Of a DNA stretch of 64,000 nt, positions 23,447 through 36,200 are shown in pieces; the first letter of the stretch is position 1; each line of letters starts with the position of its first letter. The notes below the pieces were generated by a model. The model was not told the DNA's origin and searched no databases. It saw only the letters and a program-made list of their open reading frames with translations. Origin of the DNA: Blastobasis lacticolella (lineage: Eukaryota > Arthropoda > Insecta > Lepidoptera > Blastobasidae); assembly GCA_905147135.1 (NCBI GenBank), contig LR990044.1:10916122-10980121 (forward strand). Reading direction: 5' to 3'. The translations under genes and the position numbers were made by a program.

Positions 23447-24894
23447 AAATACTTTCAACTAAAGGATGCCACTGTGCCACAACATAGTATAGTGCGGCTG
23501 AAACAACAATAGAAAAAATGATTGGAATTGTTTCCCGGAAATGCCAGCCATTGTTTTTCAGCCACAACATTACAGTAAAAATATTGTGGTTCACTTATCT
23601 ATGTGCAATAAATAGATACCTACTCAACAACAGCTTTAACAAGAAATAAACAAACAAAAGAGAAGACAGAAGCCGTTTCAAACCAACCAATCGCACGGAA
23701 TCGATCGACCGTGCATTCGTAATTCTAAACTTGAAATTCAAACATAGAACTCGCAAGTTAAAACTGGCCGTCGCGGGTACATAAATAACACAAATTGGAA
23801 ATCGACGCGTCACCCTACGACCTTGGGTACGCGAGCAGGAGGGTTCGCCCCCACTGCAACAGATTACTGTGCAGTGAGTGTTATGGTGCAGTAAACACTG
23901 CGGCGTGGTTTATAGCGAGCAAGAAGGTGTGAAATTATTTTTGATGCGCATTCGCTTTGGTGGCTTTTTCGTGTGAGATGGTCAAGCGGTGTTTCAGACG
24001 ATGGTCTGGCTATGTTATGTGTTGTGTATTTTACTATTAAATTGTAGAAATATAAAATTAAAAAGAAATTGGTTTGTTTCATTCATTAGTTCATTGTTAC
24101 AAAAAGTAGGTGCCTACAAACTGCGGTTAGGTAATGACTGACCGTCACGTATAATAATATATACCTATATTTACTAAATTATAAATACTAGAGATAGTAT
24201 TTTCATGAAGTGTAAATAGGTAAACATGAATGTTACTACACTAGCAATAAATGCGTAAATGTAGGTTTATTTATTATAAATTCATTTGTAGCTATCCACC
24301 TACTCATTATTTCAAACACTTACATGACATTAAACTCGTTACCTTATTCATATTATTTAAATAAATATTGTGCAATATAATGCTACATGCTACCTATATT
24401 TAATACAATAATCACAGAATACCTAATATCTTTGTAGCAACGTGACTCAGTGACCGGAACTGGGTAGGTACGAGGAAAACTCAGTATGTGGGTGTACTAT
24501 TCGCTATATTAGATACCAATAGGTAATGTATAAAACGGAGTAAGTACCCATTCAGAGGAGAGGACATAATATCTCCCCCTCATTTTGCTACAAATCTCAA
24601 ACGTGTACTCCCATTGTTGCATATTGTACCTACCTAAACAATGCAAGGCTCCTATTCATTTGAGCTGTGGACTCCTCACATTTCTATTTACCTACGTGGC
24701 CGTTGTTGGTTCAACCAGTTTATTTAATTAAAGTATTGTGTTGCCGAAATAAAGAGCGACTGTTTGGACTGCAGAGGCTCCGTTTTGCATTTGACTTCGT
24801 CCACATAAAATTCGATTATAACGTTCCAAACCCGTTTGCGCGGGAAAAATATTGAATTTCGGGATAAATTATGGCTTATGTGCTATAGACTATA

Positions 24895-25205
24895 CTTATT
24901 ACTGCCAAATATAAGAATTCGTTTAGTACTTTTAGCGCGAAGGAGATTGTAAACATCCAAACATCCATCTACGAGTATTACTTACTATAAACTTTCGCAT
25001 TTATAATAACACGTAATCACGTGATATTCGGTTGTAGAAATAACGTTTCTCACCCGTTTCTGCGGAAACCACATTTAATTTCGAGATAAATCATAACCTA
25101 TGTGCTATTCTGGGCAAACTATATCATTAGTTTTTGCGTGAAGGAGTCATCAAACATCCAAATATAGGTGCATCAGTAGGATACTAGGATAGGATTAGTA
25201 GGAAT
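24895..25205 (+). repeat. Two adjacent copies of dispersed repeat R3 ('gcgtgaaggagt')
   Basis: Each copy has tttttgcg(c/t)gaaggag followed by aacatccaaa and cttttcgcatttataata-like ends. Related copies sit in inverted pairs at 45745-45910. Commonly seen near non-autonomous DNA elements in moths; class uncertain. Confidence 0.5.
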
Positions 25206-25332
25206 TTTATTGACCTAACATACTTAAACTTGCGCTAACCCTAAATCCTGATGACATATCTAACCCTCCTACCTCGGGCGAGAATCACGTCTACCAACAG
25301 ATCTGTAACGTTGTTGACTAATAATTATTAAT

Positions 25333-25614
25333 TTGGCCAAATATGTAATGCTTAATATCGATAAATACGAGAGGCTTGGGGAGGGTCATAGGCACAACGT
25401 CCGCCACTCGGCTCGGCTGCGGAGCATCCCGCATAAACTGTCGCGGCGCGCGCGCACGGCGCACGTGATGGGCCCGGCCGTGTACAACCGGCTGCCGCCC
25501 GAAGTTGTCGCCTCCACCAGCATGCCTATCTATACTAACAGGCTGCGCAATTGGCTTATCAAGCAGGCATTCTATAGTTATAATGAATTTTTAGAACTAA
25601 GGATATTGACATAG
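25333..25614 (+). pseudogene. LINE reverse transcriptase C-terminus, intact 3' end
   Basis: An open 93-codon stretch contains SARLRSIPHKLSRRARTAHV, then GPAVYNRLPPEVVAS and LRNWLIKQAFYSYNEFLEL. The pattern Y-N-x-L-P and W-L-x-x-x-x-F-Y is the end of a CR1/jockey-type reverse transcriptase ORF. It is followed by AATAAA (25720-25725) and an ATGA microsatellite tail (25728-25749), a real 3' terminus. The 5' part is missing, as expected of 5'-truncated insertion. It is higher in GC and much less decayed than other LINE scraps here, so it is a younger insertion. Confidence 0.8.
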
Positions 25615-25727
25615 ATGTGTAATGTATTACTATTATTTTATTATTAATCATTATTGTTAGTTTTGAAATCCATAGCTTGACATACTTATACTGTAATTGA
25701 CTTGTAATTAACAATTATCAATAAAAC

Positions 25728-25749
25728 ATGAATGAATGAATGAATGAAT
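25728..25749 (+). repeat. ATGA microsatellite LINE tail
   Basis: Five or so tandem atga units directly after the LINE's AATAAA. Confidence 0.85.
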
Positions 25750-26339
25750 TATCACGTGTGCCCTAAAGGCGTCAGTGGTTCGAAATGAAAGGAAATTGTG
25801 CCAAATTAAGTTGACGCCTCGTCAAACACTAGACCTACTCCCGGACAAATGTGTGCAAATGTCACCAGGCTAGACTAGCCGCCGGGCGGGCGCGCCGGAC
25901 GAAATGAGGTCCCAAGGCGCCATGCTCGGATATTCCCGCTCCTACTAGTTGGGACGTCTTGTATACTGTAGATATTACCACTGGTGATCTGTGGATATTA
26001 CTTATAGAATCTATAGGTACTATCTTTACCTTGGGATCGACGATAGGACCCTTGAAAATTGTTTCCCAAATTGGAAGCTACATTATTTCCGAGTGTCATA
26101 GGATACTTTTTATCCCGGTAAAATAACAGGGTCCGCGGGATAGTTTAATGTTTATACGTTTATTTTTCAGGCGGTAGGACTCTGTCAAGCCTTAGAAGTC
26201 CACTTGTCCACAGTTCCGTCAAAGAATACCTAAGACTAATCTGTTCTGGATGCACGTGGGTCTTGCATCTTGCCTTGTCAATTCATTTAACTTTTTTCAC
26301 CATATCAATAAAAATGTCCCCACCTAAAGAGATTCTCGT

Positions 26340-26460
26340 GATATACTGACTGTGGAAACCATGGACCACCTCGTTTCATGCTCGGCGTGTCCTAAAACTT
26401 GTACTTGTTCGAGGCCAGTTCAAACGCTGTATCACCGAATACTGGGCGAATAAAGTGTAA
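26340..26460 (+). pseudogene. LINE C-terminal fragment with CCHC-like residue pattern
   Basis: VETMDHLVSCSACPKTCT, then a frameshifted EASSNAV and ITEYWAN. This is the decayed end of a lepidopteran jockey-like ORF (x-T-x-x-H-L-x-x-C-x-x-C-P). Confidence 0.5.
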
Positions 26461-26816
26461 GTCACAGTTTAGTTCATCGACTCGATAAGAAGAAGAAGAA
26501 CAAATATGTCGCAGATTATTTTAACAAAGTTTTCAGTCGTATAATTCTGTTCCCATCAAATGAATTAAAGGTCGCAACAGGAATATACTTAGCCGATTCT
26601 ATATCACAGAAGAAACAGGCTTTAGTGATTCGACGGACAACTGTCTGAGAGTAATTTACTTTGTTTACCAAAGTACCTATGATCTATATCTTTATTTGTT
26701 GTTATAATAGAATATAATGTAGGTACCATATTTAAAGTATTCGGTATATCTACAGGTACCTTTTATAGACAAACTCATCATTATTTTAATGAGTAGTCTA
26801 TACATAGTATTAAACA

Positions 26817-27003
26817 AAGTCACTTCCCGCCATCTGTTCCTATGTATCTATACATACGTATAGATCTTTTAAACTACGCAACGGATTTTAATGCGGTTTA
26901 CAACAATAGATAGAGTGATTCAAGAGGAAGGTCTAAAAGCTAGCAAAAAGGGTAGGTAGAGGTAAAGTAGGTGTACGTGAACGAAGTCACGTCGGGTCCA
27001 CTA
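26817..27003 (+). repeat. Dispersed repeat R4 (Helitron-like), copy 1
   Basis: Shares atcttttaaactacgcaacg, gattcaagaggaagg and a 'gaacgaagtc...ccactagt' end with 41157-41303 and 46482-46590. The CTAGT end and lack of TIRs suggest a non-autonomous Helitron. Confidence 0.55.
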
Positions 27004-28555
27004 GTAATTATAGTTTTATACCACCAGCTGTCAAAACCTTAGTGCGCCACAACTATGCACATGACATCATTTGAACCTACCTACGTTTCCTAATAGCCTA
27101 ACCGAGGACACCGCAAGGATCGCGCTTGATCCAATACCTACTTATGTAAGTTACCGCTCGCTCACGAAGACAAAGGGTCAAATCATTGTGGATCATTGTT
27201 TATGCTACGCCCGATTGGTCATTGGGGCTATTAAAATAATTATTACGTTTTGTATTAGTTTCACAATAGGCATATTTACACGGTAACAGGATCGGTAACT
27301 ATTATATTATTATGCTGTGCGATGAATTATGTATTTCCTTAAATTAACACACAATAGATGTGTTTAGTATGCGTGTAAAACTTTTTGATAACAGATATTG
27401 GGTTCACTTTTCTGATGATATTTTGGTGATTAGTAGGTACTAAACACTTTATTCGGGTACCGGGGGGAAAATAATAGAATATATAAGCAAGTTACTTAGT
27501 TGAGACATTTATATTGATTGAAAAAAATATGGTCTGGCCTAATCCCAATAAAAGCCTACGGCCCAACGACCTAACTTGCTTAACATACTAAAACCTAGGC
27601 CACACTATCGTAACGCCAACCTATCCTGGAGGCCTACCTATCCTAGAGCCCGACCTAACCTAAGGTCTGCCAGAGTAAATAGAAAATTTAAAATTAGAAT
27701 TAGTATTTAAAATTTAAATTCAAAATAGAAAATTGCTATCCATGCTAAATAAGGATAAATAAAGTTAGAGATACACACATAAAACTAAAGTTGATTGGCT
27801 TGTAGGTAAAGACAACGCGAAGGATTTTACGTTAAAATGTCTTCCAACTTCCATCTTACAACTATTTTAATAAAAGTATGCATACATAATCACTTGCGCA
27901 ACCGGTGATGACGCGAATAATAAAATGGCAAACAATAGAATAACAGCGAGGCGAATACACGAGCGTGGCAACAACACCAAAGGCTGATTGGCAAAAACAC
28001 ACCTGTACCAATACCCGGTTGAGCGTTAATGAATGCAATATGAACATGAGCCCGTAGACTTTTCATACACAATACCTACGCTGGCGAAGTGTTTGCGTAG
28101 CGGTCTGGAAAAGTTCGTGATTCACACTTCGTGGTGAAACGGCATCCCGTCCGTTGATTTAAGCCCTTTTTGAACCAAATTATTATTTGAATCAAAAGGG
28201 ATTCAAATTAATTTGGCTAATTTGGTAAACCAGGCAGACTGAATTGCGTATGCGGTCGGCTGTTATATCAGTGAACAAGTAGAGGGTTTAGCTTTTTGTT
28301 TTTCAGTATTGTTTGCTATAAGCAACAAGTCCAACAGTGTACTTGAAAGGTTTTGACAGTGGAGTGGAGACAAGTATTAGTATTCTGTGCTGTTAGAAAA
28401 TGAAAGAAAGACGCAAAACTTATGGCTGTCGAAAAAAGCAACTCAGCAGTGAACGGATATGGTTTGATGATCATATCAAAACGGTTAAGTAGTAAAGGTC
28501 GATGATGTGAATGTAATGTGAATAGGTTCATAAGATAATTATAGATAGATATCAA
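27004..28555. other. Intronic, no supportable feature
   Basis: AT-rich. The 27540-27670 patch is unusually rich in 'cctaac/cctacc' words but carries no identifiable element. Confidence 0.4.
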
Positions 28556-28602
28556 CCGGGCTCTCGCGCACGAGAGCACAGCCGGGACATTAACGCCAAA
28601 TG
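28556..28602 (+). repeat. SINE-2 tail fragment
   Basis: gggctctcgcgcacgagagc followed by acagccgggacattaacgcc is the 3' tail of SINE-2. Confidence 0.6.
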
Positions 28603-31300
28603 ACCATCAATGCAAATTTATTTGATATAGAGGTATGTATAATGAAATTAATTGCCAATGAAATGAAGCCATACAATATGTAGAAGCAGGTTTTGTAACC
28701 GGTCTAGTTCTAGGAAATGTAAACCAATCGATGTCCACTTCGGTGACCACGAAGCTTTCAAGCTATCGTGGTGCAGTACGGTAATATTTTAAATCAATAA
28801 TAACTGAGTTAGATAGTAAATTGAATGTCAAATCATCAAAATAAAATCATGCATTATTGAGACAGTCCAACCGCCTAGAAAGATTACAATGATTAGGTAT
28901 GTAAATCGTACTAGATCTCTCAGACTGTCGCGATAACGCATGAGCAGCGATCGTAAACAGAATGCGTGCGGGTATACCGCGAGATAGATTAGCGATACGC
29001 GAGGTCACGGTCTAGGCAGTATGTGTGTCAGTAGGCCGCCTATGCCAGCCCAGTGGACTTGTCAAAATGTAATCCGATGGCATTGTGTTCAGAGGCAGAA
29101 TCAATGGGGAAATATGGCTGGGACAGCCGGTGGCTGTATCTGTGCGGTTTCACTTACGTTGTTTGTTTAAAAAGTAACTAGGAACGCTCATAGCGTTATG
29201 TTTGAAATTAGTTTGGTGAATCGTTTTGCTAAATATCTGTTAATTGGGAAGGTTGCTAAGTTTTGTAGAATAATTGGTAGGTAATATATTTACTGGTGAG
29301 CATAAAAATATGAAGTTGGCGTAAGTGGGTACGTTGTTTTTATAACTTCCTGTATGAAAAAATAGCGGTTTTGAAATAAATTATTCTACGAATAATGAAG
29401 TCATTTTATATATTTAGGTACTACGCATAATAGGTATTTCTGAAATATTTATTCATCCATGGCTTTATTGGCTGCAAAGCAAACGCTACCTTGGACTAGA
29501 ATTCCAGATGACTTAAATAAAATTTATTACCAACTGCTAGGTCTGTTATTTATAAGGTTCAGAATTTACGTACCTACATAGTTTGTTTATATATGAAATA
29601 ATGTAAAAGAGAACTTATAAAATAATTCGTCATTATCTATATTTATGCATATCATATCACTCGTAAGTAGCCTATTTGATTTTAGTAGAGATAACAAGAT
29701 ATTTATTTTCCTTTACCTCCTTCGAGAGATAAGATTATCTTTACTGCACGTACAATATCGTAGACCTTCAGTTTCGTTCCACAAAAGCCTTTGAAATCGA
29801 GGGAATACGCTTATATTTGCTGTTAAAGAGAGTACGCTGAGATCAGGAGTTACGAGCATCCTTGTCTTGCCGGGTATTATGTGTAATATGCTATACATCA
29901 GATTGGTCGGATCAGAGTATAAAAAAAGCATTATGAATTCCTCAGCAGCGTGCCGAAGTGCCAAATCCCTGACGGGCGGCGAATTTTAAACAACATCACA
30001 GAATATTAATACTACAACACCGCGGTTATTGATAGCTCGACGCGTGTCGTATTTTATTTTAAGGCTTTGGTTTGAGAAATGGAAGGTTGTTGGGGATTAC
30101 TGGCTGGTTGGACGCTTGCGTACCGGAATGGTTGCGTTTGTATTTCGAACGACTATTCTGGAACTACGCGTGTATTTGAGAGTTTCATATTGAGGAGACC
30201 TTTTGAAAAACGTAATGGAAATTCTATTACAAATATGTATAAGGCACAACACATCAACAGCCCTTAATAGTCCTCTGCTGGATCCGAGCCTATTATTTCA
30301 CATATAAATAGCGAAGACGAAACATGTTGAACCAAATACATGCATAACGGGGTACATATAACGCATCGGTGAAATATAAATTATTATAGTCGATATAGGG
30401 ATAATTTGAACTGAGAAAATGACAGTATTGTTGGTTTAAATAAAAAAAAACAAAATTGCTAAGCGGAGCAAGGATAATACTATACAAGGTGACTTCAAAT
30501 TCATGATACCAAGGAGTACCGTATGCATTTGTTCGCCGCGTGATAATGTACAATCTAAATCTACATAATTTAAAACCGAATTCAGCCAAAACGTATAAAA
30601 CAGCTGATTTTTTTTGCGATATCAGAGTTGGTGCTATAGTATAAATTGTTTGTCATCACGAAGTACCCTTTGTCATCATGAATTTTAAGTCACTTGTAGT
30701 ACCTATAGAAAAACAATTCTGAGTGGAGAAAAGACAACTGAAATGAACCCCCTCACGGTTATTATTACTTAACGCCCTCAACTGTGTTATCTTATTATTT
30801 ATACAGTACACATTACTTTTAGTATTGTCGTTGTGTGTCATGTTTTCTGTTTTGTTTCTCTTTTTTTTTATACCACTAAGGGGGGCAGACAAGCTTACTA
30901 CCTGCCAGACGTTAACCAGTTACAGCAGCCTGAGGACGTTTGCAATACCAGGGGTATGACTCCCGTGCTACCGACCCCAACACTGTCTGACTTAAGTAAT
31001 ACCCATACAGTTTAGCATTACAGCGAACGAACCTAGTCTCTCAAATTGCCATCAACTGAAGCATAAAAGGCTGAAGGTATATATATTTTAAGATATCTCA
31101 AAAGCGGTCTCACGTTACTTGTGACCTTAGCATTATTATAATGTATGTGGCGGGTCCTCGCGAGTCGAAATTCCGCTGTTGCAGGAGGTCGCGAGCCGAT
31201 GACATTTACCGACATGCCGTACAAGCGAGTTATCGTGGTAACTCCGGAGAGAATGCCGGGTACAAATAAAGCTTTCGAACAGTTTTATAGGAACACAATA
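28603..31300. other. Intronic, no supportable feature
   Basis: Several ORFs of 60-98 codons occur, none with a domain, codon bias or in-phase splice sites. Confidence 0.4.
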
Positions 31301-31308
31301 TTTTACAC

Positions 31309-31575
31309 CAGGGATGGGCTAACTTTTTCATTTGCTAACGTAATCCTCGGCCGGCCAAGTTTTTGAATATTTGGCTACTTATATTTCGTTATTGAAATAA
31401 CATAAGTAATTATAGGTATTTTCTGAAACACACATGAACGTGATACGTATGGAACTGTTGTTACTGCTTAGTTTAATAAAGAAGGTTGTCGCGAAAGCTA
31501 TTTTAATTTGATATTCGTGGACCGGATTTCATCCATTCGCAGGTCGGATATGACTCGCGGGCCGTAATTTGCCTA
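31309..31575 (+). mobile_element. hAT-like MITE remnant
   Basis: Begins cagggatgggctaactt and ends with cggatatgactcgcgggccg then taatttgcc. The cagggRtggg start and the 'gcgggccgtaatttgcc' end are typical of hAT MITEs. The last bases of the right TIR are missing, so it is decayed. Confidence 0.45.
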
Positions 31576-32038
31576 TCGATGTTATAAACAACAATTAAAA
31601 TTTCAATTGATATCAGAGTGATTCATTAGAATATAGATATTGTAAGCGAAGCCACAACTTACGCGATAAATGGTTCCAATGACTCATTTTAAGAAGTAAT
31701 TGTATACGAAGGAGTAAACTCCACACAAGTTTGTTAATCACATAAAGAACGACTGTCGAGCACACAATGACAATTTGATTTTAAATTAACTATCCGACAC
31801 GTTATTACCGTTACCGACCGCGAACTACGACTACTACGCTACAATGCCATGATATTAGTCACTACATTATAATATTCGAAGTTTAAACCTATTCTGTTTA
31901 TCGGCTCCGGAATATCCCGCGTCGCTGGAATTCCGATAATTCCGGGAATAACCCGGTTACCCGTTAGGGCGGGGTGCTTAGCACATTGTAAATCTGGCGC
32001 CCTTTGATTTACTAGTGTGTACTCTGTATTAATCACTG

Positions 32039-32398
32039 AGAGCCTCGGTGGTCGAGCGGTTAGGGTATCCGACTCCTAAGCGAGAGGTACCGGATTCGAA
32101 CCCTGCTGCGGCCATGTACCAATGACTCCTTTCTGAGTTATGTATATTAGTTGCCTAACGTACACTAACCGATGCTCTTACGGTGCGGGAAAACATCGTG
32201 ATGAAACCTGCACATTCAGGCGACTGAATGTGTAACCATGATACAATCTGGTCAGGTTCCCCTGGTAGCAGAGTCACGGAGGGCAGATGGCAGTGGATCC
32301 ACTGTTATTACCTGATCTGCCAAATCCTGGATCATGGTCAAGGGGGACCTCGGGCTTTCGTGCGCGAGATTACAACCGGGACACTAACGCCAAGATGA
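32039..32398 (+). mobile_element. SINE-2, tRNA-derived, near full length
   Basis: The tRNA-like head has box A tggtcgagcgg (32049-32059) and box B ggattcgaacc (32092-32102). The body has aaacctgcacattcaggcga and tctggtcaggttcccctggt; the tail has accgggacactaacgccaag. Copies or pieces recur at 28556, 38769(-), 39143, 43229, 58129(-), 62231(-) and 62822. It is the best-preserved copy. No anticodon-stem pairing good enough for a tRNA gene. Confidence 0.85.
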
Positions 32399-33092
32399 CT
32401 GTGAATTAATAATATTTTATTAGTATCAAAAGCGCATGCGTGTTTAGGGGCAACCCGGGAAAGTAAAACGCAGAAATGATTCGCTTGTTTAAACGCGTTT
32501 AACAGTCAATTAATACGTGGCCACCTGCTGCTGCGGTCGCGCCGTGGGGACGCCTTTTTTTCTTTATCGTCATTTTTTAAAATCTGCTCACCGGGTTTTG
32601 TGTCGATAATTGTTTGGAGCTATGTGCAACTGTAGTACTTATATACCTACTGTAATGTGTACTTTGTTATGTAGGTATATTGTTGTGTTGGTATGTATGT
32701 ACTGTTTGTGATTCATAATTTATCTTGCCTGCGGATTTAAAAAAATTCGCGAATGTGATTCATTCTCAATCATTTACTTGGTAAAGATGACAAAATAATG
32801 TTTATTATGTATATTATCTCTTCCAATGCAATATTACTTAGAAACGATAGTCTTATCAATGTTGATGATGTTTAGATATTCGTATTCATACAACTTAGGT
32901 TTCTGAGTAGGGCCTGATGGCTATAGTACAGACTTCTAGGTTACATTGGCGTCTAGGCTCCTCACTAGAAATATAACTAGAGAATTATTATCACAGTGGT
33001 CATCTATCATCTAGGATCGGCTGCAGCAACTAAGAATAGTGAATTGGTGAGATGATAGCGACTCTTCCATCTCTACAATCATGATACAATTG

Positions 33093-33285
33093 AATTGATC
33101 TACAGTAATGTTCGACAGCCGGCACCGAAAGGCAAAGGGCTCTCTCCCATTTTTCCACGTAGACCTATTATTTGCCAGGTCTCTCCTTTACGTCGTCGCT
33201 TATTCGTCGTGCCATTATTATTATTAAAAAAAGAAAAAGATAATTGAACTACAGTAAAGTTCGACAGCTGGCACCGAAACTGTGT
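33093..33285 (+). repeat. Direct duplication of ~40 bp, 146 bp apart
   Basis: 33093-33136 and 33240-33281 share 'ctacagtaa(t/a)gttcgacagc' and 'ggcaccgaaa'. The bases between are unrelated. Confidence 0.7.
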
Positions 33286-33299
33286 CAATGTTTAGGGGC

Positions 33300-36200
33300 G
33301 TCTTTGCTCAGCAGTGTAAGTAATAGACACCTAGGTGTACTGAATAAATTATTCAAGTTAATTAGGCGAGGCGTTATGACAGAAAAATGTAGAGTGAGGT
33401 CGTGGCTTATAATAAGTAGGTACTTAATTGAGTTTTGGTTCATATTAGTTGTAAGTAGAGTAAACTGCTATAAGTGTTAGTGACATCGCATAGCGATTGC
33501 TACAGAAAATGCCTAAATGTAGAGTCCCACATTTTGTCTCCAAGTGTCATAATCCCTGGCATATGTCGTCAAATTCAATCGTTTCAGTTTCTTGCAATGG
33601 AACTTTGTTAGCAACTGAAAACCCAGGAAATCGAACATACGTAATCGCAAAAGTAACAATTTCAATCATTGAAATCAGATAACTGTTAGCAACAGAGTTA
33701 TGTAATTAGTTTTACTTGAAATATTTTAGTGCGATTCTTATATTGAGAGATTAATGTACGTTGCAATGACGATCAATTTTATTTACTCACCAAAGAACGC
33801 TGGAGGGAGGAGCATCAACCCATCAGCACTTAGCTTGATTGTTTGTTATCGATGTACGAGTATTCAGGTTTTAATTACGACCTTACGTTCCCTATGCTGT
33901 ATTTTGTGCTCCGGTTGGCACACTTTTCCTGTTAACGTTACAGCGTACGATAGCGCAACACTATTATTTTGTATGTGGTTGTACTTTAGGTTTTAAATAG
34001 CTCGTTATCGAAATGAGTATTTCGTTCATTTTGTTTTGTGGTTTTGTGTTTTTGAAATTACGTACATCCTGATCCTCCTAATCCTGTTAATAAGTGAATA
34101 TTGTGTGAGCTGAAAAAGTTATAAGTTACTCAACTAAGTAATTTAAATGGTTTATTGACAGAACAAAATAAATGCATTACAAATATTTCTGAATGTAAAA
34201 ATATTTGTTACTTAGTAAAACTACAATGAAATGAAGATATGATAACATTCCCCGTAGGTACATAATTACATAGGTAGGTCTAAATCTATACTATAATTCC
34301 CTGAAACAAGACATAAAAAGCAGCACGACTTTACAATCTAGAACAAAATTCAAAAATTGTTTTTGCACCATTCGGAAACCCAACCTGAAACACAGGACCC
34401 ATTGCATATCCATAACAAATAAAAATAAACAACATAACTCACTTGCGTACAACTTTTTCCACGACATCGTCACAAAATAAAACCTACAACCGCGAGAGGA
34501 TAGGTTTAGAATAAAACAACTAAATGATTGTGATACTGGCCAGTCCCAAAGACCGCGAGAATTTGAATTTAGAAACAAACGAATGACATACTGGCCAGTA
34601 CAGTTAGGGCGGCAATAAAAAAAAACGACACGAGCGTCTGCGCTGCGCAGGCGACGCGCGACGGAGTAAAAGCGCGGTCTATCGGAAGGCAGTAATTTGC
34701 GCATATCTTTGTATCGCGGCAGTGATAAAACGCAAGGTCAAACATTTTTTGCGAGGTCTCCGCTCGGCCTTCGCGAGCATTAGTGCGATTTACATGTCCA
34801 ATGTGTTTAAGAGAAGTTAGGTTTAAAGGACATTGCATAATACTCGTTGGTACCTACGTATTTACACCCTACACTTAAACCTGACTAAGACGCGCAGGTT
34901 TTGGTCGACCAATTGGTTGATATGATATTGGTTATTTGAGCCCGCAGGCTGAATTGGATGTGGGCTGAGATGACTCTGAAAGGAAATTTCTTTATGGTAA
35001 TGAATACAATAGGGATTAATTGTATTTATAATAAAAGTGGGGATACCTAAATACAATATTGAAATTAAGAAACAGAAAAAAACAGTACGCGGAAGTGACT
35101 ATAGGTCTAGACTATCAGGAATAGCGTGTTTAATCCGTTGTGATAAAACACATTAATTAAATTCTGATTACAGATTATAAATATACATTTATATATATTG
35201 TTATACCAATAAGGTGGCACGTGTTGCCGACTCCGCAAAAACCTTTTCACTGGTTTCATGTTGTACTCTCCAGGGAAAATCTCACTATATTAGCAAAGAG
35301 ACTTTAATAGCAAAGAGATGTTCCAAGTAGGTAAATAGTATAGAGACACTTAAACTCGAAATACCCATACAAAATATAACTTTAAGTGTTTGATACAATA
35401 TTACAGCAACATCATCCAAATAAAAAAAATAGTTTAAACTCATATAATGCAAGCCAATTATTACCCAAATCGTCAAAATATTACGTTCATAATGTTGTCT
35501 ATGTACAGCGCGGATACGACACCCGCGATAACATCATGAGATCACTCCCGGCTGGATATCAGGAAATAAACATATTTGGCCTCACGAGTTTCAATGCAAC
35601 ACGCTATTTGCGCAATTACCGTCTACTTATCCAAACATTATTTTATTTATGATACATTTTGCGAGTTCGCGTTGTCGTTGCCTAATTATTTAGCACGACG
35701 TTTCATGCTACTTTGCATAAATTCATTGACGCTATTGTTTGGCCATTCGTCATCTAATTACACTTGATAGGCTTTGCGATAGTCAAATGGGACACATTAT
35801 ATTAAGCGTGATGTTTGAATACGCCTATGAGGCCGATAGAATACCGCTCTATATCTGATTTAAATAATAATGATGGTCCGTGAATAAGGTCAAAGCTTAA
35901 ATAACTCGTTCCAAATACCAAATAGCGTAGCGACCAACCCACGGGTTTGACTCGTTTTTTAGTCTTCGACGCAGTATTTTAGAACAAACCCGCGTTGAAT
36001 GACAATTATAACGTAACTTTTCCACTCTAATGCTAGCTCTAACAGATTGTAAATGTTTCCGACAGTTTGGTTTTGAATTTTGATGTTTTGATAACAGTTC
36101 AAAGATCAGTTGTGCGATAAAATTCAAATCAATCCCTTATCTTTGTACAGATCGGGGATGCTACATGAATAAATATGTGTTTTAGATACCAAAAGTGATC

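Noticed and set aside
32039..32115. tRNA gene
   Set aside because: Same reason: tRNA-like head of a multicopy SINE.
34291..34838. Minus ORFs of 137 and 89 codons
   Set aside because: Cys/Phe-rich random translations with no domain and no splice sites in phase.
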